DNA from: Streptomyces katrae
Lineage (GTDB): Bacteria; Actinomycetota; Actinomycetes; Streptomycetales; Streptomycetaceae
NCBI RefSeq assembly: GCF_000966975.1
Contig: NZ_JZWV01000185.1
Span: forward strand, 1 to 8,924
Reading direction: 5' to 3'
Length of the DNA: 8,924 nt
Shown in pieces: positions 1 to 5,501 of the stretch (position 1 is the first letter of the stretch; each line of letters begins with the position of its first letter). Position numbers and translations under genes: made by a program. The notes beneath the pieces were generated by a model. It saw only the letters and a list, made by a program, of their open reading frames with translations. It was not told the DNA's origin and searched no databases.

Positions 1-810
1 CCCCTCGCGAGCGGCGAGGTCGCCATGCCGGGCCCGCTGCCCGACGCCGACCCGCGCACCGAGGTCGGCCAGGTCGCCGGCGCCCTCAACCGCATGCTCG
101 GCCACGTCGAGGACGCCCTCGGCCGCCGCCAGGCCAGTGAGGAGCGGCTGCGCCACTTCGCCGCCGACGCCAGCCACGAACTGCGCACCCCGGTCGCGAA
201 CGTCCGGGGCCACGCGGAACTGGCCCTGCGCCACCGGGGCCCCGTACCGGGCGACGTCCGGCACGCCCTGGAGCGCATCGAGGCGGAGTCGCAGCGCATG
301 ACCTCACTCGTCGACGACCTCCTCCTGCTCGCCCGGCTGGACGCCGGGCGGCCGCTCGAACGCGCGGAGGTCGACCTCACCCTCCTCGTCCTCGACGCGA
401 CGGCCGACGCCCGGGCGGCCGGCCCGGGCCACCACTGGCGTCTCGACCTCCCCGAAGAACCCGTCGTCGTCACCGGCGACGCCCGCGGCCTCCAGCAGGC
501 CGTCGGCAACCTCCTCGCCAACGCCCGCACGCACACCCCGCCCGGCACCGAGGTGACCGTCACCCTCGCGACCGGACCGGAAAGCGTGACCGTGACCGTG
601 GCGGACAACGGCCCCGGCATCCCCGAAGACCTCCAGCCCGAGGTCTTCGGCCGCTTCGTCCGCGCCGACCACTCCCGCTCCCGGGCGACCGGCAGCACCG
701 GCCTCGGCCTCGCGATCGTACACGCCGTCGCCGTGGCGCACGGCGGCACCGCCACCGTCACCAGCCGCCCCGGACACACCGGTTTCCGCCTGGTACTCCC
801 TCTCGCCTAG
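1..810 (+). CDS. Two-component sensor histidine kinase, C-terminal part (5' end outside window)
   Basis: This is the cytoplasmic half of a membrane sensor kinase that would autophosphorylate on histidine and pass the phosphate to a response regulator. The frame is open from base 1, so the gene starts upstream; an ATG at 25 is internal. The 269 visible residues begin in what looks like the end of a HAMP linker (EVGQVAGALNRML). The HisKA box follows with ASHELRTP (phospho-acceptor His at visible residue 59). The ATPase domain then has an N box (NLLANARTH), a G1 box (DNGPGIP), an F box (FGRF) and a G2 box (GLGLAI). All catalytic motifs are intact. The sensing domain and membrane helices are not visible, so the signal is unknown. 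The partner regulator is probably upstream, outside the window. The stop codon TAG overlaps the stop of the convergent CBS gene. Family assignment is firm; the specific kinase is not identifiable. Confidence 0.95.
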   Translation, partial: PLASGEVAMPGPLPDADPRTEVGQVAGALNRMLGHVEDALGRRQASEERLRHFAADASHELRTPVANVRGHAELALRHRGPVPGDVRHALERIEAESQRMTSLVDDLLLLARLDAGRPLERAEVDLTLLVLDATADARAAGPGHHWRLDLPEEPVVVTGDARGLQQAVGNLLANARTHTPPGTEVTVTLATGPESVTVTVADNGPGIPEDLQPEVFGRFVRADHSRSRATGSTGLGLAIVHAVAVAHGGTATVTSRPGHTGFRLVLPLA

Positions 811-1451
811 ACGGGTGTGCCGACGGCGCTGTCCAGCTCCATCCGGACGTCCACGACCCCCTCGACCGCCCGGATCGCCCGCGCGACCAGGGGTACCAGG
901 GCACGGTCCGGTAGCCGACCCCGCAGGGTGACGACACCGTCCTGGACGGCGAAGTCCAGGGCCGCCCCCGGCATCAGCTCGGTGAGCACCGACAGCCGGA
1001 TCTCCTCCTCGAGCTCCTCGTCGGGGCGGAGGAACACCTTCAGGAGGTCGCTGCGGCTGACCACGCCCTCGAGCATGCCCACCTCGTTCACGACGGGCAG
1101 CCGCTTGACGCGCTTGTGGGCCATGATCCGCGCGGCCTCGGCGACCGGTGCGTCCGGATGGACGGTGACGGCCGGACTCGACATGAGCTCCTCGGCCAGT
1201 GTCCCGCCGGCCTTGGACGCCTCCTCCAGCTGGTCGGGAAGCACCGGCTCGGTCCGCCGGAACTCCTCCTTCGGCAGGAGGTCCGCCTCCGATACGACGC
1301 CGACCACACGGCCCTCGCCCTCCAGGACGGGCAGCGCGCTGACCTTCCACTGGTGCATCAGCTCGACGATCTCCTTGTAGGACGCCTCGCGGCCGATCGC
1401 GACGGCGGTGTGCGTCATGACGTCACTGACGGTGTAGCGGGATGCGGACAT
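807..1451 (-). CDS. CBS-domain pair protein with C-terminal BON domain
   Basis: This is a predicted soluble 214-residue protein. Residues about 7-64 (VSDVMTHTAVAI ... LPVLEGEGRVVGVVSEADLL) and about 87-145 (AEELMSSPAVTVHPDAPV ... RLPVVNEVGMLEGVVSRSDLL) are two CBS motifs that normally form one Bateman module binding adenine nucleotides. Residues about 150-209 (IRLSVLTELMPGAALDFAVQDGVVTLRGRLPD ...) form a BON domain, a fold linked to membrane or ligand association. CBS-BON proteins are common in actinobacteria and are usually tied to energy-stress or hypoxia responses; their biochemical role is poorly defined. The ATG at 1451 has a GAGGAA ribosome site 6 bases upstream (1458-1463). The gene lies 25 bases after the cyclic-nucleotide-fold gene on the same strand, so the two are probably co-transcribed. 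Its stop overlaps the histidine-kinase stop on the other strand. Domain calls are secure; function is inferred from family. Confidence 0.93.
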   Translation of the reverse strand: MSASRYTVSDVMTHTAVAIGREASYKEIVELMHQWKVSALPVLEGEGRVVGVVSEADLLPKEEFRRTEPVLPDQLEEASKAGGTLAEELMSSPAVTVHPDAPVAEAARIMAHKRVKRLPVVNEVGMLEGVVSRSDLLKVFLRPDEELEEEIRLSVLTELMPGAALDFAVQDGVVTLRGRLPDRALVPLVARAIRAVEGVVDVRMELDSAVGTPV

Positions 1452-1476
1452 GGCGGGTTCCTCGGGGTGCGTTGGG

Positions 1477-1941
1477 TCAGAGGTAGCTGCCGCTGCCGTA
1501 CGGCGCGTACAGGTCGAGCAGGCGGACCCGGGCGGCCTGGAGCCGATGGGCGAGCACCTGTCCGACCCAGTGCCCGACGGCCGATCCGAAGCCGGGGTCG
1601 GCGTCCATCAGCATCCGCACGGGTTCGGCCTCGAACTCGTACGCGCGCACGGGGGTCATCGCTTCGGCGCCCAGGCGCCAGGTGTAGGGCTTGAAGAGCC
1701 AGGAACAGCCGACGAGCTGTCCGGCGCCGAGGTGTTCGATGACGGCCGCGCGCCGACCGGGCACGTGGATGTCGAGGGTGACGGTGCCCGACCGGACGAT
1801 CCAGAACCGGTCGGCGTGGCCGCCCTCGCGGAAGAGACGGGTCCCTTCGGCGAAGTTGACCTCCCGTGCCAGCTCCATCAGGCGCGAACGGTGGTCGGGG
1901 GACAGCGCGGTGGCGATACGGGTGGGGGAAGGAGCACTCAT
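1477..1941 (-). CDS. Stand-alone cyclic-nucleotide-binding-fold protein (Crp/Fnr-type sensor domain, no HTH)
   Basis: This 154-residue protein consists almost entirely of one cNMP-binding beta-roll. Residues 30-60 (FAEGTRLFREGGHADRFWIV and RSGTVTLDI) are the typical G-rich first half, and LGAGQLVGCSWLF at 71-83 lies where the phosphate-binding cassette should be. The canonical glycine-glutamate of that cassette reads Gly-Cys here (GCS), so ordinary cAMP binding is doubtful. A helical C-terminus (AVGHWVGQVLAHRLQAARVRL) follows, but there is no helix-turn-helix, so it is not a DNA-binding Crp protein. It may instead act by protein contact, perhaps with the downstream CBS-BON protein. The ATG at 1941 was chosen because GGAGG (1948-1952) lies 6 bases upstream and the product then matches a single complete domain. 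It is the first gene of a leftward pair with the CBS-BON gene, 25 bases apart. Confidence 0.88.
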   Translation of the reverse strand: MSAPSPTRIATALSPDHRSRLMELAREVNFAEGTRLFREGGHADRFWIVRSGTVTLDIHVPGRRAAVIEHLGAGQLVGCSWLFKPYTWRLGAEAMTPVRAYEFEAEPVRMLMDADPGFGSAVGHWVGQVLAHRLQAARVRLLDLYAPYGSGSYL

Positions 1942-1999
1942 GGACGGCCTCCAGGTTCGAGTCCGCCTCCAGTCTTCGCCGACGGCTCCCTCCCGGACA

Positions 2000-2035
2000 G
2001 GGGCCCTGTGGCCCTCTCCGGGGCCCGACCGGCCC
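2000..2035. promoter_or_regulatory. Paired GGGCC/GGCCC dyads in the divergent intergenic gap
   Basis: Two similar dyads lie 20 bp apart between the divergent cNMP-fold gene and the SHOCT gene: GGGGCCCTGTGGCCCT (2000-2015) and GGGGCCCGACCGGCCC (2020-2035). Each is GGGCC and GGCCC around a 4- or 5-base centre. The GGG...CCC shape recalls operators of DosR/DevR-type hypoxia regulators, which control CBS and stress genes in actinobacteria, but it lacks the usual A/T centre. In DNA this GC-rich such motifs also arise by chance. No clear -10/-35 pair was found for either flanking gene in the 181-bp gap (1942-2122). Confidence 0.3.
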
Positions 2036-2122
2036 ATGCCCCGCGCAGGCCCGGCCGGGGACCCTGGCAACAGACGGGGCCCGCGACCATCCGGCCCCCC
2101 ACACCCATCTGGCAGGCACGCG

Positions 2123-2386
2123 ATGTACTGGAACGACCACATGGCCCCCTGGGGCTGGTTCGCGATGTCCTTCACGACGCTGCTCCTCTGGGGACTGATC
2201 GCCGCCGCTGCCGTCCTGCTGGTCCGCAACCTCAGGGGCGACCGCGCGACACCGGGCACCCCCGCCACCACGGAGGCGGAGGCCCTCCTCGCCGGGCGGT
2301 ACGCCAGGGGCGAGATCGACGACGAGGAGTACGCGCGGCGGCTCGCCGTCCTGCGCGGCCACCCACCGGGGCCCACGCCCCGGTGA
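2123..2386 (+). CDS. Small membrane protein with C-terminal SHOCT motif
   Basis: This is an 87-residue protein. A tryptophan-rich N-terminus (MYWNDHMAPWGWF) leads into one membrane helix at about residues 14-35 (SFTTLLLWGLIAAAAVLLV). A linker follows, then a SHOCT motif at about residues 54-77 (ALLAGRYARGEIDDEEYARRL). SHOCT is a short conserved helical segment found at the ends of many bacterial membrane and secreted proteins and thought to mediate oligomerisation. The protein should be a single-pass inner-membrane protein with the SHOCT tail in the cytoplasm. The ATG at 2123 gives exactly the usual layout; the ribosome site is weak (GGCAGG at 2112-2117). An earlier in-frame start would add a long proline-rich stretch with no family resemblance. 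The gene is divergent from the cNMP-fold gene. Its role is unknown. Confidence 0.85.
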   Translation: MYWNDHMAPWGWFAMSFTTLLLWGLIAAAAVLLVRNLRGDRATPGTPATTEAEALLAGRYARGEIDDEEYARRLAVLRGHPPGPTPR

Positions 2387-2421
2387 GAAGCCGACACGAC
2401 GGGACCCGCCGCCACCGCCCA

Positions 2422-2448
2422 CCCGCGGATCCGCATGCGGGACCTTTT
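2422..2448 (+). terminator. Possible terminator after the SHOCT gene
   Basis: CCCGC (2422-2426) pairs with GCGGG (2437-2441) around a 10-base loop, and TTTT (2445-2448) follows shortly after. It lies 36 bases past the SHOCT stop and just before the SPFH promoter, which is where a terminator is expected. The stem is short, so the call is weak. Confidence 0.3.
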
Positions 2449-2455
2449 CGTCCTC

Positions 2456-2484
2456 TTGACGATATGTAGGCGGCCGGTTAGCGT
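2456..2484 (+). promoter_or_regulatory. Housekeeping-type promoter for the SPFH/NAD-kinase-like operon
   Basis: TTGACG (2456-2461) and TAGCGT (2479-2484) are separated by exactly 17 bp. This is a close match to the principal sigma factor (HrdB-type) consensus in actinomycetes. Transcription would start near 2491, leaving a leader of about 24 bases with the ribosome site GAGGGGG (2500-2506) ahead of the ATG at 2515. The local drop in GC (the AT-containing spacer) supports it. Confidence 0.7.
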
Positions 2485-2514
2485 CATGGTGACGAAATCG
2501 AGGGGGTTCCCACC

Positions 2515-3528
2515 ATGGCCGACATCACCCGTCGCTTCGGCTGGCGTCACCTGCGCTCCGCGCCCACCACCCACATCCGCCACCACAGGCGCGGCCGGCT
2601 CGTCCACGACGGCCGTGGGCTCAGCTTCTGGTACCGGTCGCTGTCGGCGGCGCTGTCCGAAGTGCCCGTCGACGACCGGGAGCTGGCCATGGCGTTCCAC
2701 GCCCGTACGGCCGACTTCCAGGACGTCACCGTGCAGGCCACCGTCACCTACCGGATCAGCGATCCGGCCGCGGCGGCGGACCGGCTCGACTTCTCCGTGG
2801 ACCCGGACACCGGCAGCTGGCGGGGCGCGCCCCTGGAGCAGATCTCCACCCTCCTCACCGAGACCGCGCAGCAGCACACGCTGGACGTGCTGGCCCGGAC
2901 CCCGCTGGCCGTGGCCCTGGTGGACGGGGTCGCCTCCGTACGGCGGAGCGTCGCAGCCGGTCTCGCCGCCGAGCCGCGGCTCCCCGACACCGGCATCGAC
3001 GTGGTGGCCGTACGCGTCGTCGCGATCCGGCCCGAGGCCGAGGTGGAGCGCGCCCTGCGCACACCGGCCCGCGAGCAGATCCAGCAGGAGGCGGACCGGG
3101 CGACCTACGAACGGCGGGCCGTCGCCGTCGAGCGGGAGCGTGCGATCGCCGAGAACGAGCTGGCCAGCCAGATCGAACTGGCCCGGCGTGAGGAGCAGCT
3201 GATCGAGCAGCGGGGCGTCAACTCCCGTCGGGAGGCGGAGGAGGCGGCGGCGGCCGACGGCGTACGGACCGAGGCCGAGGCGGCGCGCAAGGTCCGTCTG
3301 GCCCAGGCGGACGCCGCAGCGGCGCGCGAGACCGGGTCGGCACGGGCCGAGGCCCAGGCTTCCTGGCTGCGGGTGCACGACGAGGCCCGCGCGGGCACGC
3401 TGTACGCCCTGGCGGCGACCCGGCTGGCGGAGAACCTGCCGCGCGTCGAGAGCATCACGCTCACTCCGGACGTCCTCACCGGCCTCCTCGCCAGGCTCGG
3501 GCGCCCGGACACCGGGGCGGACGCGTGA
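2515..3528 (+). CDS. SPFH/band-7 (stomatin/prohibitin-like) domain protein
   Basis: This is a 337-residue protein. Residues about 14-180 match the SPFH core: a basic strand-rich start (THIRHHRRGRLVHDGRGLSFW), then DVTVQATVTYRISDP at about 69-83, and DTGIDVVAVRVVAI near 160-175, which is the typical last strand pair. Residues about 180-285 are a long charged Ala/Glu/Arg helix (QEADRATYERRAVAVERERA and onward), a coiled coil that drives oligomer assembly in flotillins and stomatins. There is no obvious N-terminal membrane helix, so membrane attachment would be peripheral or through a partner. The ATG has GAGGGGG 8 bases upstream and a strong promoter before it. The stop overlaps the start of the next gene (GTGA at 3525-3528), so the two products are probably translated together. 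SPFH proteins scaffold membrane microdomains and protease complexes; the role here is unknown. Confidence 0.93.
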   Translation: MADITRRFGWRHLRSAPTTHIRHHRRGRLVHDGRGLSFWYRSLSAALSEVPVDDRELAMAFHARTADFQDVTVQATVTYRISDPAAAADRLDFSVDPDTGSWRGAPLEQISTLLTETAQQHTLDVLARTPLAVALVDGVASVRRSVAAGLAAEPRLPDTGIDVVAVRVVAIRPEAEVERALRTPAREQIQQEADRATYERRAVAVERERAIAENELASQIELARREEQLIEQRGVNSRREAEEAAAADGVRTEAEAARKVRLAQADAAAARETGSARAEAQASWLRVHDEARAGTLYALAATRLAENLPRVESITLTPDVLTGLLARLGRPDTGADA

Positions 3529-4421
3529 GCCTGGCGCCCCGGGCGGTGCTCGTGCACCGCAGGACCGAGTACGAGGAGCTGATCGACCGGCACGGGACGC
3601 ACGGACAGGCGGCCTTCTTCCTCTCCAGCCGGGGCCGCTCGATCGACGACGTGGTCGGCCGCCACCACCGGACCCGGCAGGCGCTGCGCGAGGTGGCGGC
3701 GGCGGTGCCGCTCACCTGGCGCACCTCCCAGGTGGAACGGGCGGACCTGGACCGCTTCCTGTTCGCGCCGGAGGACGTGGTGGTCGTGGTCGGGCAGGAC
3801 GGCCTGGTCGCCAACACCGCGAAGTACCTCGCCGGACAGCCCGTGGTCGGGATCGACACCGACCCGGGACGCAACCCCGGAGTGCTGGTCCGTCACCGCT
3901 GCACCGACACGGCCGCCCTCCTGCGCGCCGCGGCCGGCGGAGGGCCGACGGAAGACCTGACCATGGTCGAGGCGGTCGCCGACGACACCCAGCGCCTCCT
4001 CGCGCTGAACGAGATCTACCTGGGCTCGCCCGGCCACCAGACGGCCCGCTACCGCCTGGGCCCCGACGGCGAAGAAGGTCCGGGCGAGGCCCAGGCGTCC
4101 TCCGGTGTACTCGTCGGCACCGGCACCGGCGCCACCGGCTGGCTGCGCTCCCTGTGGCTGGAACGCGGCAGCACGGCGCAGCTGCCCGCCCCGTCGGACC
4201 GCCGGCTCCTGTGGTTCGTCCGTGAAGCCTGGCCGTCGCCCGCGACCGGAACCACGAGGGTCGGCGGCCATCTGGACCAGCGCGAGGGGCTGCGGCTGAC
4301 GGTGGAGTCCGACCGGATCGTGGTCTTCGGCGACGGCATGGAGGCGGACGCCCTGCAGCTGACCTGGGGTCAGAGCGTACGACTGGGCATCGCGGCGACG
4401 GCGCTGCGCCTGCTGACGTGA
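3525..4421 (+). CDS. NAD kinase-like protein with altered GGDG motif
   Basis: This 298-residue protein resembles ATP-NAD kinases (NAD + ATP to NADP). VVVVVGQDGLVANTAKYL (about residues 85-102) is in the place of the GGDG nucleotide motif. PVVGIDTDPGRNPGVLVRH (about 106-124) is where family members read VLGIN. LNEIYLG (161-167) holds the conserved Asn-Glu (N162, E163), and VGTGTGATGWLRS (197-209) resembles the TPTGSTAY loop. The motif asparate D92 is kept, but the second glycine of GGDG is Gln91. The core may therefore be active with changed affinity, or may only sense nucleotide. GTG at 3525 overlaps the SPFH stop by 4 bases, so coupling is likely. This is not expected to be the essential housekeeping NAD kinase, which usually sits with recN and a TlyA-type gene in actinomycetes. 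Fold assignment is strong, activity is uncertain. Confidence 0.85.
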   Translation: MSLAPRAVLVHRRTEYEELIDRHGTHGQAAFFLSSRGRSIDDVVGRHHRTRQALREVAAAVPLTWRTSQVERADLDRFLFAPEDVVVVVGQDGLVANTAKYLAGQPVVGIDTDPGRNPGVLVRHRCTDTAALLRAAAGGGPTEDLTMVEAVADDTQRLLALNEIYLGSPGHQTARYRLGPDGEEGPGEAQASSGVLVGTGTGATGWLRSLWLERGSTAQLPAPSDRRLLWFVREAWPSPATGTTRVGGHLDQREGLRLTVESDRIVVFGDGMEADALQLTWGQSVRLGIAATALRLLT

Positions 4422-4469
4422 GCACCCCGCCCGGCCGGCCTCGCGGCAGGGAGGTCCGCGACCCGGCAA

Positions 4470-4501
4470 GTCCCGTCGAAGACGGCGGGCACGCACGGGA
4501 C
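4470..4501. terminator. Candidate bidirectional terminator between convergent genes
   Basis: GTCCCGT (4470-4476) and ACGGGAC (4495-4501) form a perfect 7-bp dyad with an 18-base loop. Inside it an alternative CCGTC-GAA-GACGG hairpin (4473-4485) is possible. It lies between the NAD-kinase-like stop (4421) and the convergent membrane-protein stop (4531), the expected site for a shared terminator. There is no T-tract, which is common for terminators in this GC range. Confidence 0.4.
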
Positions 4502-4530
4502 CAGTGGCCGGCACCGGAGTGGGAGGGGGG

Positions 4531-5217
4531 TCAGTGCAGACCGGAGACCTTGAAGACCGTGTGGGCCGTCTCGCGGTCGATGTGCCGGGCCAGCTCCCGT
4601 AGGGCGGTCGCGCCCTCCCGCAGGGTGCCGCGCTGGATCGCCGCGCGGCCGTCGGTGTCCAGGAGGTGCCACATCGCCGGATTGCGGGTCAGGACCGTCG
4701 GGTCGATCTCGGCCCGGTTGCCCTGTGCGTCCCGGAGGACCAGCCGTTGGGCCACCCCGTCGGTCCAGTGGACCGAGACGAGGGAGTCGGTGCGGACCGT
4801 GTCCGTGGTCAGCATCCGTCGTGCGCTCAGCCGTCCCGGGCGGACGGAGACCCGCTGGGGCAGCATGATGGCGAAGAGGAGGAAGGCCAGGCCGGCCCAC
4901 AGGGCGCCGCGCGCCGGACCGAGCCTCCCGGAAGCGGCGTCCACGGCGAACAGTGCCGTGCACAGGAGGGACGCGACACCGAGGGCCGAGCGCATCTCTC
5001 CGGCCCAGTGGAGGTCGTGTGCGCAGGATCCGGAATGTGCGGCGTCGGCGTCCTGGGAGCCGGGCGCGTCAGGTGTGAAACGTCGTCCCATGAGGAGGAC
5101 ATTAGGGCTGGTGGCGGCGTTGTGGCCGGAGCCTGACGCACCTCTGACGGGCCGGCTACGCCATGTTGACGGTTCGTCCGCCACGAGTTCCCGTCCGGCC
5201 TCGTCCGTGGTCGTCAT
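4531..5217 (-). CDS. Unrecognised two-helix membrane protein directly downstream of kdpF
   Basis: This 228-residue protein belongs to no family I can name with confidence. The first 70 residues are polar and low in structure. Two hydrophobic segments follow, at about 77-95 (SALGVASLLCTALFAVDAA) and about 104-120 (GALWAGLAFLLFAIMLP). A cytoplasmic tail (about 122-228) has strand-like stretches (LTTDTVRTDSLVSVHW, QRLVLRDAQGNRAEID) recalling bacterial PH-like membrane proteins; that resemblance is only by eye. Two starts compete. ATG 5217 has GGAGAGG 8 bases upstream and lies 2 bases after the kdpF stop, implying coupling. ATG 5091 (Met43) has no ribosome site but has TAATGT 7 bases ahead, fitting leaderless transcription. 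The annotated span uses 5217; the shorter form would be 186 residues. In the usual operon kdpA would occupy this place, and the product has no similarity to KdpA. Confidence 0.75.
   Translation of the reverse strand: MTTTDEAGRELVADEPSTWRSRPVRGASGSGHNAATSPNVLLMGRRFTPDAPGSQDADAAHSGSCAHDLHWAGEMRSALGVASLLCTALFAVDAASGRLGPARGALWAGLAFLLFAIMLPQRVSVRPGRLSARRMLTTDTVRTDSLVSVHWTDGVAQRLVLRDAQGNRAEIDPTVLTRNPAMWHLLDTDGRAAIQRGTLREGATALRELARHIDRETAHTVFKVSGLH
5099..5172 (-). promoter_or_regulatory. 11-bp phased CCGTCA repeats plus possible leaderless -10 site
   Basis: Read on the minus strand, CCGTCA (5172-5167), a degenerate GCGTAG (5161-5156), CCGTCA (5150-5145) and GCGTCA (5139-5134) follow each other at exactly 11-bp steps. 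A TAATGT -10-like hexamer (5104-5099) ends 7 bases before the ATG at 5091. That puts the last box near -43 if transcription starts at that ATG. Tandem 11-bp direct repeats are the usual target layout of OmpR-family response regulators. The array lies within the first codons of the longer reading frame, but an 11-bp period cannot come from a repeated peptide. Confidence 0.5.
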
Positions 5218-5219
5218 GC

Positions 5220-5315
5220 TCAGAACCTCTCCGGGAAGAGGTACGCCAGGACCAGGTACCCGGCCAGGCAGACCGCGATGATGATGCCGACGACGTTCTC
5301 CGTACCCACCCGCAC
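5220..5315 (-). CDS. kdpF: KdpF, small accessory subunit of the Kdp potassium ATPase
   Basis: This is a 31-residue single-helix peptide: a short start, then ENVVGIIIAVCLAGYLVLAY and the tail LFPERF. The hydrophobic helix ending in the PERF-like motif is diagnostic of KdpF, the lipid-like stabilising subunit of the KdpFABC high-affinity potassium pump in the inner membrane. GTG at 5315 was chosen because GGAGGA (5326-5321) lies 5 bases upstream; GTG at 5309 is a second option (29 residues), and an ATG at 5432 would add a Ser/Arg-rich extension unlike any KdpF. Normally kdpA follows within a few bases. Here the next gene, 2 bases on, is an unrelated membrane protein, and kdpABC are not in the window. 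The phased repeats at 5379-5428 suggest that it is still under response-regulator control. Confidence 0.85.
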   Translation of the reverse strand: MRVGTENVVGIIIAVCLAGYLVLAYLFPERF

Positions 5316-5378
5316 CCGACTCCTCCGCGCGTCCAACCCCATCAGCGAACAGCAGCGGAGCCGGGAACGAAACGTCCC

Positions 5379-5428
5379 TGATGCGCTCCTGACGGCTGTC
5401 CCGCGGGACTTTGACGGTGTATTGACGG
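5379..5428 (-). promoter_or_regulatory. 11-bp phased CCGTCA direct repeats upstream of kdpF (candidate KdpE operator)
   Basis: On the minus strand, CCGTCA (5428-5423), CCGTCA (5417-5412), a degenerate CCGCGG (5406-5401), CCGTCA (5395-5390) and GCATCA (5384-5379) lie at exactly 11-bp spacing, one helical turn. They sit 63-113 bases ahead of the kdpF start and past the kdpD hairpin, where an activator site would be. OmpR/PhoP-type regulators, including KdpE, bind such direct repeats. No convincing -10 hexamer was found between the repeats and kdpF, which suits an activator-dependent promoter. Confidence 0.55.
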
Positions 5429-5458
5429 CCATTGCGCCGATGGGGTGAAGGCGGTGTG

Positions 5459-5495
5459 GCCGACGAGGAGGTCGGCGAGCTTGTTGTGGCGCTCG
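5459..5495 (-). terminator. Hairpin downstream of kdpD (candidate terminator)
   Basis: GCCGAC (5459-5464) and GTCGGC (5471-5476) form a perfect 6-bp stem with a 6-base loop, 26 bases past the kdpD stop. A second, weaker stem, CGAGC (5476-5480) with GCTCG (5491-5495), adjoins it. Two hairpins in a row between kdpD and the kdpF operator block suggest that kdpF has its own promoter. No U-tract is present. Confidence 0.45.
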
Positions 5496-5501
5496 TGGGC
5501 G

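Noticed and set aside
304..1350. A 348-codon minus-strand frame across the histidine kinase and CBS genes
   Set aside because: Arg/Gly-rich composition, no domain, and it covers two well-supported genes.
1417..1432. TGACGTCACTGACGG near the start of the CBS gene as an operator
   Set aside because: It lies inside the coding region with 9-bp, not 11-bp, spacing, and its codons fit the conserved CBS N-terminus.
2431..2440. CCGCATGCGG perfect palindrome
   Set aside because: It has no room for a loop and is only 10 bp; it is better explained as part of the longer weak terminator stem.
2457..2495. TGACGA at 2457 and 2490, 33 bp apart, as another phased array
   Set aside because: The first copy is the -35 hexamer of a good promoter, there are no convincing intermediate copies, and two hits are not enough.
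1477..3378. A 633-codon minus-strand frame extending the cNMP-fold protein far upstream
   Set aside because: Only the last 154 residues look like protein. The rest runs antisense to the SHOCT and SPFH genes, and a good ribosome site marks the start at 1941.
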